Part shown: positions 35,757 to 45,214 of the stretch, one piece after another
Numbering within the stretch: position 1 is the stretch's first letter
Layout: the number at the start of each line of letters is the position of its first letter
From: Streptomyces sp. MST-110588
GTDB lineage: Bacteria > Actinomycetota > Actinomycetes > Streptomycetales > Streptomycetaceae
Direction: 5' to 3'
DNA length: 64,000 nucleotides
Assembly: GCF_022695595.1 (NCBI RefSeq)
Contig: NZ_CP074380.1
Location: 124,001-188,000, forward strand
Position numbers and translations under genes: made by a program
Notes under the pieces: generated by a model
Database searches by the model: none
The model's input: the letters and a program-made list of their open reading frames with translations, nothing else
Told to the model about the DNA's origin: nothing

Positions 35757-36893
35757 TTCTTGCTCCAACGGGGATCGCGGATCGGGGTACGGACCCGCGT
35801 ACGGAATCGGGTACGGGCTCAGGGTCGGACACGGGGCATGGGATGGGCGGGCGCGACACAGTTCCAGGCGGGTGGCTAAGACGGCCCGGCGGTGACGCAG
35901 CGGGTTCTCGCGTCCCCGGAAGTCCGCGAGGAGCCCCGCCTCGCGCCCGGTCCGGGCCGGTCGGCGCCACGCAGTCCGCAGTACGGTGCCGGGGTCCGCG
36001 TCCGCGTCCGCGGGCATGCCGCACGGGGAGGATCGACGTGCTCGTCGCGTTCGGTTCCCGGGGACAGGTGAACAGGTCCGCGCTCCGGCGCGGGCGGCAG
36101 CGGCTCGCGGACGGCCAGGCCCAGCAAGAGCCGGAGAGCCGCACAGGCGGACTGGCGGACAGGCGGACAGGCGGACAGCACAGCGGGTATCACCTGAACT
36201 GGTGGCGACGCCGGTCCAGATCCGTCGGTCCGGCCTTACGGACCTCCCGGGATTCGCGTTCGGACAGGGCAGAGGACATGGGCCGCTGACTCCTCGCCGC
36301 GGTACGGAACGACGTCCGCAGAGCGAGAACGGGGCCCCTCACCTTTCCCGGCGTACTCGCCGATGGGGTGGCAGGACGCGGTGGTGCACTGCCCAGATGT
36401 CCCACAGTGCCCCATTACCGGAGGTCGCCGCCAGGGGGAATGCGGGGGCGCGAGAAGCGGTACGGGTTCCACGGGAACGGCCGTGTGCCATACCGCGTGC
36501 CCCTTCCGGTCACCGCGCGCGGGCGTGCCCCGACGGGGCGGCGCGGGACGGCCGACGTACAGATTTCACTCTTGCGAAGCGTTGCCTGGGCGCGTCTTCG
36601 CACGACCGGACGGCCCGGTGATCACACACCGACTTCACACACCGGCTTCACACACCCGCTTCGAGAACCCGGCGGGCCGGCGAGGCGGGTGGCGTCTACA
36701 GCCGATGGGCAGTCATCGCCGCCCGCCCTATTTATCATCGTAAGCCACCAAATAGACGCCCTCTGTTACCTTGCTCTCACGGATGCCACCCACCGCGCGC
36801 GGACCCCGGCGCGGCGGCGGGCGCTGAATTCGGCCGGTCGACCGAACGACCTCCGACAAATCCAGGTAACGATCGAACAGGAATGGACGGACC
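35757..36893. other. 1.1-kb region without an established gene
   Basis: No protein of known type was found. Two short minus-strand frames have fair codon bias: a 29-codon frame at 36190-36279 with GAGGAG 10 bp before its ATG, and a Cys-rich frame around 36330-36417 (GHCGTSGQCTTASCHPIGEY). An AT-rich patch at 36728-36780 probably holds the promoter of the SMP-30 gene. The rest looks noncoding. Confidence 0.5.
36190..36279 (-). CDS. candidate 29-residue peptide gene
   Basis: ATG 36279 is preceded by GAGGAG with 10-bp spacing and reads MSSALSERESREVRKAGPTD then a basic end RRRHQFR and stop. Codon bias is moderate. No homologue was recognised and no modifying enzyme is adjacent. It is offered as a possibility only. 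Confidence 0.25.
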   Translation of the reverse strand: MSSALSERESREVRKAGPTDLDRRRHQFR

Positions 36894-37811
36894 ATGTCCG
36901 GCGAGACGATCAGCGATCTGTACGAGGTCCGTGACGAGCGCTTCCGTACCGGCGGCTGCGCCAGTGGTGACGTACGGCTGGAGCGGCTGTACTCCGACTG
37001 CCGCTGGGCCGAGGGGCCGCTCTACCTGCCCGCCTGGCGGCAGCTCATCTGGAGCGACATCCCCAACGACCGTCTGCTGCGCTGGGACGAGGCGAGCGGC
37101 ACGGTCGGCGTCTTCCGCTCCCCCGCCGGGTACGCCAACGGCAACACGCTCGACCGCGAGGGCCGGCTGATCACCTGTGAGCAGGGCAATCGCCGGGTCA
37201 CCCGCACCGAACACGACGGCCGCGTCACCGTCCTCGCCGACCGCTTCGAGGGCAAGCGGCTCAACAGTCCCAACGACGCGGTCGTACGCTCCGACGGCTC
37301 CATCTGGTTCACCGACCCGGACTTCGGGATCATCAGCGACTACGAGGGGCACCGCGCCCGGAGCGAGACCGGCAGCCGCGACCTGTATCGGATCGACCCG
37401 GCGGCAGGCCGGGTCCACCGGGTCGCGGACGGCTTCGGCGGCCCGAACGGCCTGGTCTTCTCCCTCGACGAGCGGCAGTTGTACGTCGCCGACACCCACG
37501 CCCGCCACATCCGCGTCTTCGACGTACGCGAGGATCTCACCCTCTGGAACGGCAAGGTTTTCGCCGAGCGCGCCGACGGCGGTTTCGACAATATCCGCTT
37601 CGACGACCAGGGACGGCTGTGGGCCGCCGCGTTCGACGGGGGCGTCCACTGCTACGCCCCGGACGGCACCCTCATCGGACGGCTGCGCACCCCCGAGCCG
37701 GTCTCCAACATCGCCTTCGGCGGTCCGAAGAACAACCGCCTCTTCATCACGGCGACGACTTCCCTGTACTCACTCATGATGAGCGTGACGGGCCTGCCCC
37801 GGGTCCGCTGA
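36894..37811 (+). CDS. SMP-30/gluconolactonase-family protein
   Basis: A 305-residue six-bladed beta-propeller hydrolase of the SMP-30 family. Metal ligands are visible: Glu in DCRWAEGPLYLP (about residue 40), Asn and Asp in LNSPNDAVVRSDGSIWFTDPDFG (about 124-140) and Asp in FSLDERQLYVADT (about 197). The family opens sugar lactones or hydrolyses organophosphates using a divalent metal. ATG 36894 follows AGGAATGGACGGACC. No signal peptide, so it is cytoplasmic. Single gene. Confidence 0.92.
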   Translation: MSGETISDLYEVRDERFRTGGCASGDVRLERLYSDCRWAEGPLYLPAWRQLIWSDIPNDRLLRWDEASGTVGVFRSPAGYANGNTLDREGRLITCEQGNRRVTRTEHDGRVTVLADRFEGKRLNSPNDAVVRSDGSIWFTDPDFGIISDYEGHRARSETGSRDLYRIDPAAGRVHRVADGFGGPNGLVFSLDERQLYVADTHARHIRVFDVREDLTLWNGKVFAERADGGFDNIRFDDQGRLWAAAFDGGVHCYAPDGTLIGRLRTPEPVSNIAFGGPKNNRLFITATTSLYSLMMSVTGLPRVR

Positions 37812-37924
37812 GCGGCGCTGCCGATGCGACGCCTCCACCGGCGCGCCGGCTGGCCGGCCTACGGTGACCCCAGCCGCACGGTGCGCGGGGCGTTCGGGTC
37901 CCGGCGAGGCAAAATCGTTGGTCC

Positions 37925-38470
37925 GTGTCGTGTCCGGATCGGTACGTTCAGGCCGTGGAAGAACTTGTGGCGACGCCGGGAAGGTCCGTGAAGCCCGTAC
38001 GCGATGAGGAAGCGCCGGAGATACGGCTCGCGGTCCCCTCCGACGCGGCCGGGATCGCGCACGTGCACATGACCTCGCGAGCGGTGACGATGCCGTACCT
38101 GCCCCCGGAGGGATACAGCCGTGACGAGGTGACCCGGTAGATCGAAGGCACCGTGCTGGAAGAGTGCCGCACCTGGGTCGCGGTGGGCGGAGGGCGGATC
38201 ATCGGCTACGCCGCCCTCGGAGGCGACGTACTCGAACACCTCTATCTGCACCCGGACGTCCGTCGCCGAGGCATCGGCACGCTCCTTCTCGACGAGGCCA
38301 GACGGCACAGTCCGGGCGGGCTTTCTTTGCGCGTCTTCCAGCAGAACGAGGCCGCCCGCGCGTTCTACGAGCGGCACGGCTTCACCGTCCTCGACACCGA
38401 TGACGGATGTCGCAATATGGAGAACCTGCCCGATATGACCCTGCGCTGGGAGCCGTCGCCCATGCGCTGA
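37925..38470 (+). pseudogene. GNAT acetyltransferase gene interrupted by an amber stop
   Basis: Two pieces in the same frame, separated by TAG at 38138-38140. The first (to SRDEVTR) and second (IEGTVLEECRTWVAVGGG) together form a complete GNAT enzyme of about 150-180 residues, with the acetyl-CoA loop VRRRGIGTLLLDEA and the C-terminal NEAARAFYERHGF intact. The stop replaces what is probably a Trp codon (TGG to TAG). Unlike the shifted genes this is a substitution, so it looks like a genuine nonsense mutation. The second piece could still be translated from GTG 38153. Confidence 0.75.
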
Positions 38471-38571
38471 TCTCTACCGGGTGGCGGCCGGACGGACGCC
38501 GGAAGGTAGCCTGCACCGGTCAACACCACGTTGACCTTCGTCCGTACCGTCGACCCTGGGGGACTTCAGCA

Positions 38572-39114
38572 GTGTCCGCACCGCCGCCCTATCAGAATCA
38601 GCCGCCGCAGCAGCCGTACGGATACCAGCCTCCCCCTCAGCAGCCGTACGGTGCGCCGCAGCAGCCGTACGGGTATCAGGGGCCGCCGCAGCAACCGCAG
38701 CAGCCGCAGGGGTATCCGCAGCAGCAGGGCGGGCCGCAGCGCCCGCAGAGGAGTCCGCTGCGGGCGCTGATCACCGTCGTCATCGTGCTGGCGATCTTCG
38801 GCGGTGGCGCCTGGTACGTGTGGAACTACAACACCAGCCGCAATGGCGGCAAGGCCAAGGCGGAGGCGTCGCGGTCCGCGCGAGCCGAGGAGAACAAGAC
38901 GCACCAGCCGAAGATCGGTGACTGCGTCAAGGTCGACAAGAGCAGTGGGGAGCCGGTGCCGACGATCGTCGACTGCGGCTCCTCCGAAGCCCAGTACAAG
39001 ATGGGCGATGCGCTGCACGGCGCCGAAGAGAGGTGCGGGCCGAAATTCGTGTACAGCATCCAGGTCACCAGCAGGCGGAGCGCCCCCTACACGATGTGTT
39101 TCACCAAGGTCTGA
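38572..39114 (+). CDS. LppU/SCO3897-family membrane protein
   Basis: A 180-residue protein starting at GTG 38572 behind GGGGGA. The first 60 residues are Pro/Gln/Tyr/Gly-rich cytoplasmic repeats (QQPYGYQPPPQQPYG). One membrane helix (ALITVVIVLAIFGGGAWYVW) is followed by an extracellular domain of 95 residues with four Cys, in GDCVKVDKSSGE, IVDCGSSEA, EERCGP and YTMCF. This matches the LppU/SCO3897 family; function unproven. Followed by two hairpins, so it is transcribed alone. Confidence 0.88.
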   Translation: MSAPPPYQNQPPQQPYGYQPPPQQPYGAPQQPYGYQGPPQQPQQPQGYPQQQGGPQRPQRSPLRALITVVIVLAIFGGGAWYVWNYNTSRNGGKAKAEASRSARAEENKTHQPKIGDCVKVDKSSGEPVPTIVDCGSSEAQYKMGDALHGAEERCGPKFVYSIQVTSRRSAPYTMCFTKV

Positions 39115-39149
39115 CCGTCGAGCTCCGAGACGTCCGGCCGTCAGCCGTC

Positions 39150-39180
39150 AGCCGTCACCCGTGGACAGCGGGTGACGGCT
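39150..39180. terminator. hairpin terminator after LppU gene
   Basis: AGCCGTCACCC (39150-39160) and GGGTGACGGCT (39170-39180) pair perfectly over 11 bp with a 9-base loop, 35 bp after the stop. No T tract follows, as is usual in Streptomyces. Confidence 0.7.
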
Positions 39181-39205
39181 GCGTCGTATGTCCGCCTGCC
39201 TTGCC

Positions 39206-39241
39206 GATCGGTTGATCGATCGGTCGATCGATCAACCGATC
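39206..39241. terminator. 16-bp perfect GATC-rich hairpin
   Basis: GATCGGTTGATCGATC (39206-39221) and GATCGATCAACCGATC (39226-39241) are perfect inverted copies with the loop GGTC. It lies 4 bp from the stop of the convergent glycosyltransferase gene, so it probably ends that transcript. It also holds four GATC sites on each arm pair. Confidence 0.65.
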
Positions 39242-39245
39242 AGGT

Positions 39246-40439
39246 TCAGGCCATCGATGACATGGCGTCGTCCGCGATCCGGCCGAGTCCCGGCAGGGAG
39301 TGGGAGCGGCGCTGGAAGCCCTGGGCGCGGGCGCGGTGGGACGGGTCCTCCAGTACGGTGCGCGCCGCCGCCGTCAGCGAGCGGCGGGTGACGTCCTGGA
39401 CGTCGATGCGGCGGCCGAGGCCCAACTCCTGCAGCCGCGTGGCGTTGAAGGACTGCTCGGCGAACAGCGGCACGGCCACCATGGGGACGCCCGAGGCCAG
39501 TGCCTCACGGGTCCCGTTGAAACCCGCGTGGGTGATGAACAGGTCGCTGGACCGCAGGAGCAGCTCCTGCTGGACGAACGACGTCAGATGGACGTTGTCG
39601 GCGCGCGCTCCCTCCCACCGCGCCGGGTCCTGGTTCGCCCCCAGAGCCACCACGCCGGTGACGGGCAGTTCCGCCAGCGTCTCGATGATGGTGTTCAGGA
39701 GCGGGGCGGCACCGCCGGGGAACCGGCTCATGTTCGATCCGAGGGTCGCCAGTACGAGCGGCCGGTCCGCCGGAAGACGGGCGATCTCGGGGTCGAGGGG
39801 GTCCACGGCGTCCGTGTCCGTCGTCGGCACACGGTAATAGCGGGCGCCGGGCAGCCGGTTGCTCTCGGGGTAGAAGTCCTCCGGAACGACGCCGGCACGG
39901 AAGGCGCGGAAGGCGTGCCAGGGGTCGCTGACCGGCTCCAGGCCCAGTTCCGTGCGCTGCCGGTTGAGCTGCTCGGTGACGGCGGGGTGGGCGTAGGGCG
40001 CCAGCGGGGCGATGTCCAGTACGCCGTGGGGGATGCCGAGACGTTCGGCGGCCAGGTAGCCCCCGTACTCGGTGGACTCGCGCACGATCAGGTCGGGCGT
40101 CCATTCCCGTATCGCGTCCATGAGGTCGTGTGCGGTGGGCAGAGCCAGTTGTCCGACGAAGGACGACGCGAAGAACTCCGGGTCGAGTTCGATGGTGACG
40201 GTGCCGAAACTTTCCAAGCGCGGCTGCATCCGTAGTGCGTTCTTTTGCATCAGGTCGGCCATGGACACGACGTTCGGCAGCGCCAAAGGAGTCAGTCCGC
40301 GCTTTTCGACGTGTCCGGCGACGGCGGCACCGGTGGCGACGGCCACCTCGTGACCCGCCCGGCGGGCACTCTCGGCCGCGGGCAGGACGAGAGGTGCGAG
40401 ATGCGAATAGCTCGACTGGGCGGTGAAAAGGACGCGCAT
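39246..40439 (-). CDS. GT1 glycosyltransferase (macrolide/UGT-like)
   Basis: A 397-residue GT-B glycosyltransferase. The N-domain begins MRVLFTAQSSYSHLAPLVLPA with the catalytic His13. The C-domain contains VLATLGSNMSRFPGGA, HLTSFVQQELLLRSSDLFITHAGFNGTREAL (the nucleotide-sugar motif with H and E) and PMVAVPLFAEQSFNATRL. This is the macrolide-inactivating and antibiotic-tailoring GT1 class using UDP or TDP sugars. No polyketide synthase is nearby, so resistance or xenobiotic glycosylation is plausible. Single gene. Confidence 0.9.
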   Translation of the reverse strand: MRVLFTAQSSYSHLAPLVLPAAESARRAGHEVAVATGAAVAGHVEKRGLTPLALPNVVSMADLMQKNALRMQPRLESFGTVTIELDPEFFASSFVGQLALPTAHDLMDAIREWTPDLIVRESTEYGGYLAAERLGIPHGVLDIAPLAPYAHPAVTEQLNRQRTELGLEPVSDPWHAFRAFRAGVVPEDFYPESNRLPGARYYRVPTTDTDAVDPLDPEIARLPADRPLVLATLGSNMSRFPGGAAPLLNTIIETLAELPVTGVVALGANQDPARWEGARADNVHLTSFVQQELLLRSSDLFITHAGFNGTREALASGVPMVAVPLFAEQSFNATRLQELGLGRRIDVQDVTRRSLTAAARTVLEDPSHRARAQGFQRRSHSLPGLGRIADDAMSSMA

Positions 40440-40951
40440 GGTGCCTCGCTTTCTGGGCTGCCGCGCAGCAACCGTCCGCTGCGGGCTGACATTGGGGCAC
40501 AGACAGACAACTGCCTGATGATATCGCCCGCGTTCCGCGCCGCCTTCGGCCGCCTGCCGTATACGCGGTGAGCTCCGTACCCGCCACCGCGGGGCTCCGG
40601 GGAAAGGTGTTGCCCGGTCAACTTCCTTACCGGGGGCCGCCGGTCATGTCTGACAGTGGATCCGGAAGTTCTCAAGGAGCCGCCCCTTCTCCGGCCTTCT
40701 CCGGCCTTCTCCGCCGCTCTTCGCCGCCCTCGCCTCTCTTAGCTGCTCTCCCCCGCTCCCCGGCGGCCTGTCCCGGTGCGCCGACAGGCCGTGCCGCGGC
40801 GAATGCGTCGGTGAAGTCGACGTCGACGTCGACGATCCCGCGACGCAGCGAATGCGCCACGGTGTGGCTCAATCGGCGTACTCCCTTCCCGCCTGCGCCG
40901 GTGACTATCGTCCTGCGGCGCGGGGGCACTCAGGGAGAGAGGGTCACTGGC
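40440..40951. other. intergenic region with a 10-bp repeat
   Basis: No gene was supported. CCTTCTCCGG is repeated about three times at 40685-40715. A minus-strand frame at 40672-40929 lacks ribosome site and codon bias. The divergent promoters for the glycosyltransferase and acyltransferase genes should lie here. Confidence 0.5.
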
Positions 40952-41653
40952 GTGTTCTATTGCCTGTTCAAACACGTGGTGCTGGTACCGCTGCTGCGGT
41001 GGCTCTTCCGGCCGCGGGTCGAGGGGCGGGGGCATGTTCCGGAGCAGGGCGCGGCGATCGTCGCGGGAAATCACCAGTCCTTCTCCGACCAATTCATGCT
41101 GGGCGTGGTACTCAAACGCCGCATCACTTTCCTGGCCAAACAGGAATACTTCACGACCGGCGGCCTCAAGGGCCGGCTGACCGCTGCGTTCTTCCGTGGT
41201 CTGGGACAGATTCCGGTGAACCGGTCGGGTATGGCCGCCGGACGGGCCGCTCTGGAGGAAGGACTGAAGGTCCTGGGCCGCGGCGAATTGCTCGGCATCT
41301 ATCCGGAGGGCACGCGCTCGCACGACGGCCGGCTGTACAAGGGGAAAGTCGGGGTGGCGGCGATGGCGCTCCGGTCGGGCGCGCCCGTGGTGCCCTGCGC
41401 GATGATCGGTACGTTCCAGGCGCAGCCGGCCGGCCGGCGGCTGCCGCGCCTGGTGCCGATCACGGTGCGCTTCGGTGAGCCGCTGGACTTCTCCCGGTAC
41501 GCGGGGATGCACGACCAGCGCGCCGTCCTCCGGGCCGTCACGGACGAGATCATGTACGCCATCCTCAAGCTCTCCGAACAGGAGTACGTCGACGTGTACG
41601 CTGCCGACGCCAAAAAAGCGGGACGCGAAGCGGAAATGAGCCGCGCCTCCTGA
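40952..41653 (+). CDS. plsC: 1-acyl-glycerol-3-phosphate acyltransferase (PlsC family)
   Basis: A 233-residue lysophosphatidic acid acyltransferase. The catalytic HX4D motif is NHQSFSD near residue 40, a second motif FFRGLGQIPVNRSG follows, and YPEGTRSHDGRLYKGK near residue 122 gives the glycerol-phosphate site. It transfers an acyl chain from acyl-CoA to position 2 of lysophosphatidate at the membrane. Start GTG 40952 follows GGGAGAGAGGG. It is monocistronic; many Streptomyces carry several such paralogues, so a housekeeping role is not certain. Confidence 0.9.
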   Translation: MFYCLFKHVVLVPLLRWLFRPRVEGRGHVPEQGAAIVAGNHQSFSDQFMLGVVLKRRITFLAKQEYFTTGGLKGRLTAAFFRGLGQIPVNRSGMAAGRAALEEGLKVLGRGELLGIYPEGTRSHDGRLYKGKVGVAAMALRSGAPVVPCAMIGTFQAQPAGRRLPRLVPITVRFGEPLDFSRYAGMHDQRAVLRAVTDEIMYAILKLSEQEYVDVYAADAKKAGREAEMSRAS

Positions 41654-41813
41654 GGGACGTGTTGTCGTTGATGCCGACGGGAAAGGGGAGACCCCGGACG
41701 ATGCGGTGATCCACCGCCGGGTGGTCCGGCCGTCAGACCGGTGGACCACCCGGCCCTGGATACGCCGGCATGTCGCCGGACCCCGTCCGGCCGATGAAGG
41801 AGGAGCAGACGTC

Positions 41814-43451
41814 GTGAACCAACGGGACGGCACCTGGGACGTCATCGTCGTCGGAGCCGGATCGGCCGGCGGAGTACTGGCGTCGCGCCTGAGCGAGGAC
41901 CCCTCCCGTTCGGTACTGCTGCTGGAGGCCGGGCCGGACTACGGCACCACGGTGGCCGGCCTCCCCGAGGACGTGGCCACCAGCCCGGCCTCCACACACA
42001 CCCACGACTGGGGCTTCACCAGCGAACCGGGCGCACTGGGCCGGCCGGTGTCACTGCCCCGTGGGAAGCTGGTGGGCGGCTCCTCGGCCATCAACTCCGC
42101 GATCGCCCTGCGCGGGCAGCCCGGGGACTATGACAACTGGGCGGCCGGAGGAAACACCGGCTGGTCCTTCGCCGATCTGCTGCCCGCCTTCCGGCGCGTC
42201 GAGCGGGACCTGGATTTCGCCGGTCCGTGGCACGGCGCGCAGGGCCCCGTACCCGTACGGCGGCACGGTCCCGGCGAGCTGAACGAACCGCAGCGCGCCT
42301 TCCACGACGCCTGCGTCGCCCTCGGCCACCCCGTCGTGACCGACCACAACGCCCCCGGGGCGTGCGGCGTCGGACCGGTACCGGTCAACCGCGTCGACGG
42401 CGTACGGCAGAGCACCGCGCTGACCTACCTCGCGCGGGCACGCGACCGCGCGAACCTCACCGTACGCGGGCAGGTGCTCGTGGACCGGGTCCTGGTACGC
42501 GGCGGACGGGCGAGGGGAGTACGGCTCGCCGACCCCCAAGGGACGGAACTGCGCGCCGGGCAGGTGATCCTGGCCGCCGGTACGTACGGCAGCCCGCCCG
42601 TCCTGATGCGCTCCGGCATCGGTCCGGCGCACCACTTGCGGGACCTCGGCATTCCCGTACTGGCCGATCTGCCCGGTGTGGGCGGCAACCTCCAGGACCA
42701 CCCGGCCGTCACCCTGACGTTCACCGGAACCGTTCCCGCCCCGGCCGACCCGCGCGAGCCGGTCCTCCAGACGTTCCTGACCTGCCGCGTCGGCGAAGAG
42801 CGGAACGACGCCGGCCCGTCCGGCACGGCCGCCCTCGGCGCGAGCGACCTCACCGCCGGCCCCGGTACGGCCGGTCCCTCCTGCGCTCCTGACCTCCAGA
42901 TCTTCCCCCAGGGACCGGAGGCGGACCCGGACGGCGGCCCGCGCGAGTCCGTGGTGACGCTGTGGGTGGCGCTCCTGCGGCCGTACTCCACAGGCCGTCT
43001 CCTGCTGCGCTCGCCGGACCCCCGCCACGCCCCGCGCATCGATGTGGGATTCCTGCGCGACCCCCGGGACAGCCACCGCCTCGTGGAGGGCATGCGGCTG
43101 GCCCGGCGCATCGCGGCCACCCCGCCGCTGGCGGACCTGCTCCGGGCGGAACGGTCCCCGGGCCCCGGCGTGTCCACGCCCGAGGAGCTGACCGAGGCGC
43201 TGCGCCGCACCGTCAGTGGCTACCAGCACGCCGCCGGGACCTGCCGCATGGGCCCGTACGACGATCCGGAGGCGGTGGTCTCCCCCACCGGGGCCGTACA
43301 CGGCGTCGAAGCGCTGTACGTCATCGATGCGTCCGTCATGCCGGGTCTGCCGGCTGCCAACACCCATCTCACCACCATGGCCATCGCCGAGCACTGCACG
43401 CGGGCGCGGTGGGCCGACGGGGCGGTGCCACGCCCGCCCAGCACGGACTGA
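41814..43451 (+). CDS. GMC-family FAD oxidoreductase
   Basis: A 545-residue glucose-methanol-choline oxidoreductase starting at GTG 41814 behind AAGGAGGAG. WDVIVVGAGSAGGVLASRLSED is the FAD dinucleotide fold, LPRGKLVGGSSAINSAIALRG the second FAD motif, and the C-terminus has YQHAAGTCRMG with the active-site His and ANTHLTTMAIAEH with the second His/Asn. It oxidises an alcohol or choline-like substrate with oxygen or another acceptor. It follows the acyltransferase gene by 160 bp; co-transcription is not evident. Confidence 0.9.
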   Translation: MNQRDGTWDVIVVGAGSAGGVLASRLSEDPSRSVLLLEAGPDYGTTVAGLPEDVATSPASTHTHDWGFTSEPGALGRPVSLPRGKLVGGSSAINSAIALRGQPGDYDNWAAGGNTGWSFADLLPAFRRVERDLDFAGPWHGAQGPVPVRRHGPGELNEPQRAFHDACVALGHPVVTDHNAPGACGVGPVPVNRVDGVRQSTALTYLARARDRANLTVRGQVLVDRVLVRGGRARGVRLADPQGTELRAGQVILAAGTYGSPPVLMRSGIGPAHHLRDLGIPVLADLPGVGGNLQDHPAVTLTFTGTVPAPADPREPVLQTFLTCRVGEERNDAGPSGTAALGASDLTAGPGTAGPSCAPDLQIFPQGPEADPDGGPRESVVTLWVALLRPYSTGRLLLRSPDPRHAPRIDVGFLRDPRDSHRLVEGMRLARRIAATPPLADLLRAERSPGPGVSTPEELTEALRRTVSGYQHAAGTCRMGPYDDPEAVVSPTGAVHGVEALYVIDASVMPGLPAANTHLTTMAIAEHCTRARWADGAVPRPPSTD

Positions 43452-43772
43452 CCGCATTGGTGCGATCACTTCGGCACGACCGCTTCCATGCGTCTGATTC
43501 CATGCGACCGCTTCCATGCGACCGCTTCCATGTGCCATTGCCATGGAGTACCTGGGGGCTTCCTACACCTCCATTTCCCCGGGACTGGAAATGAGGGGGT
43601 AAAGGTTTCGGCGACTCGTGGGATGGCGAGCCGCCGGGCCCTGCTCCCTCAATTCCTGCGGTACCGGTGCCCTAAGGGGTTCTTTCAGAATGCCGGGTTC
43701 TTGTGGGCGAGGGTCATGCGGTGGGCGAGCTGGAGGAATGCGTCGTGCAGAGGGAGGGAGCGGTCTGTCGTA
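43452..43772. repeat. intergenic region with 14-bp tandem repeats
   Basis: CGACCGCTTCCATG is repeated with 14-bp period over 43477-43532; the second of four units is degenerate. No gene was found in the rest of the region, which carries the 3' ends of two convergent genes. Confidence 0.65.
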
Positions 43773-44275
43773 CTAGCTGAAGGCCGAGATGGCCGGGGCT
43801 GTCCAGAAGGTCACAGTCGGCCCGTAGGCGCCGTCCTCCTCGTCGCTCACCTTGACGGTGATCTCCCGGTCGGGGTAGCGCGCGGACAGCACTCCCTGCC
43901 AGCACTCCCCAGGGCCAGCGCGAGTTGGGGCAGTTCCTCTCCGAGCTGATCGTCATCCGCCAGGGGGGTGTTGGCGAAACTGTCCCACAATTCGACGTGA
44001 TTGACGACGGCTTCGACACGTCGCCGATCGTCGCCCAGGTTCGTGAACCAGTCGTCGACGGTGCCCTGACTGAAGCGCTCCTTGAGGAACACGCAACCGC
44101 GGTACTCGACTGTCTCGGGGCAGAACAGCCAGGCCGCGGCCAGGACGAAACGCAGACCGCCCTCGAAGTCGAGGTAGTTCTCCGGACAGAGCTCCTCGTC
44201 CTTCCAGTCGGTACGCCACCGCCTGAAGAACGCGGGCAGCTCACGCTCGGACCACGCCGGTTTGCCGGTGCTCAC
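43773..44275 (-). CDS. conserved hypothetical protein (frameshifted)
   Basis: A 167-residue protein once a base is restored in the C run 43907-43910 (plus strand). Before it the frame reads PAFFRRWRTDWKDEELCP and NYLDFEGGLRFVLAAAWLFC; after it the frame reads GVLSARYPDREITVKVSDEE and ends TFWTAPAISAFS. Start GTG 44275 follows GGGAG. No family was recognised; the C-terminal part looks like a beta-rich domain. It could be an immunity-like protein, but nothing supports that here. Codon bias is high on both sides of the shift. Confidence 0.6.
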
Positions 44276-44567
44276 GGAATCTCCCAGGGGAACGCAGCCC
44301 GTACTGAACTGACTTCGATGGGCGCACGAAAACGTCGCCGGTCGTCGGATGGTATGACGCGCGTCTTCCACGACGTGCGGGGGCTCCCCCTCCATGCGGG
44401 CCGCCCTCCCGGTCCACGCGCTTCACCGGCCGCGGCCGGAGCCGTCCTCACCCTTCATGTGGCCGGCTCAGACTGAGGATGGACCTGCACAACCGTTTCG
44501 GCATGGCTCGGTCGGCATAACCGCATGGATAACGGGCATCCGGATTGCCTGGGACGCGGAGGGTGCC

Positions 44568-45197
44568 ATGACCACGACGGGTACGGAGCGGCCGGCCGGG
44601 CCACGCACGGCGGACCGCGGATGCGTGGCTGAGGGCGGATGCGTGGCCGAGCGCGGATGCTTGTCCGGTTACGGCCCCGGTCAGGGTCATGGCCCTGGTC
44701 ACGACCCTGACCACGAGCCGCCGGAGACGGCCCGTGATCGCGTCAACCGCAGGTGGCACGAGATCCTCCAGGAGACGCGGGTCGCCCAGACCGGCGTACA
44801 GATCCTCTTCGGCTTCCTCCTCAGCGTGGCGTTCACCCCCCTGTTCCGGGACCTGACGGCCTTCGACCGCACCGTGTACGTGATCACCGTGGTACTCGGC
44901 GCGGCGGCCACCGCGTCACTGATCGCGCCGGTGTCGATCCATCGCTTCCTGTCCGGACAGCGTATGAAGGACGAGGTGGTGGAGTCGGCCTGCCGGCTGA
45001 TGAGGTGCGGCATGGTGCTGCTCGCCCTGACCATCGGCTGCACCCTCCTGCTCATCCTGCACGTCGTGCTGCCGAGCCTCCTCGCCGAGATCATTGTCGG
45101 CGGCGTCATGCTGTGGTTCGCGCTGTGCTGGTACGTGCTCCCGCTGCGGCTGCGCCGTCGCTCCGGCCGTCGCGAGACCGTACCGACCGACACATGA
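44568..45197 (+). CDS. DUF6328-type membrane protein
   Basis: A 209-residue protein starting at ATG 44568 behind CGGAGGG. The first 50 residues are a low-complexity cytosolic tail with a repeated (R/G)GCVAE unit. After NRRWHEILQETRVAQTGVQILFGFLLSVAF come four hydrophobic helices at about residues 68-92, 98-122, 138-158 and 165-185. This arrangement matches DUF6328 proteins of Streptomyces, which have no proven function. The tail region is encoded by imperfect 15-bp direct repeats. Confidence 0.8.
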   Translation: MTTTGTERPAGPRTADRGCVAEGGCVAERGCLSGYGPGQGHGPGHDPDHEPPETARDRVNRRWHEILQETRVAQTGVQILFGFLLSVAFTPLFRDLTAFDRTVYVITVVLGAAATASLIAPVSIHRFLSGQRMKDEVVESACRLMRCGMVLLALTIGCTLLLILHVVLPSLLAEIIVGGVMLWFALCWYVLPLRLRRRSGRRETVPTDT

Positions 45198-45214
45198 GGC
45201 GACCGGCCGCCGCG

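Noticed and set aside
40672..40929. 85-codon minus-strand frame before the acyltransferase gene
   Set aside because: Codon bias weak, no ribosome site and end is low-complexity Arg/Glu.
42051..43544. 497-codon minus-strand frame opposite the GMC oxidoreductase
   Set aside because: Same shadow effect; the plus-strand gene has complete FAD and active-site motifs.
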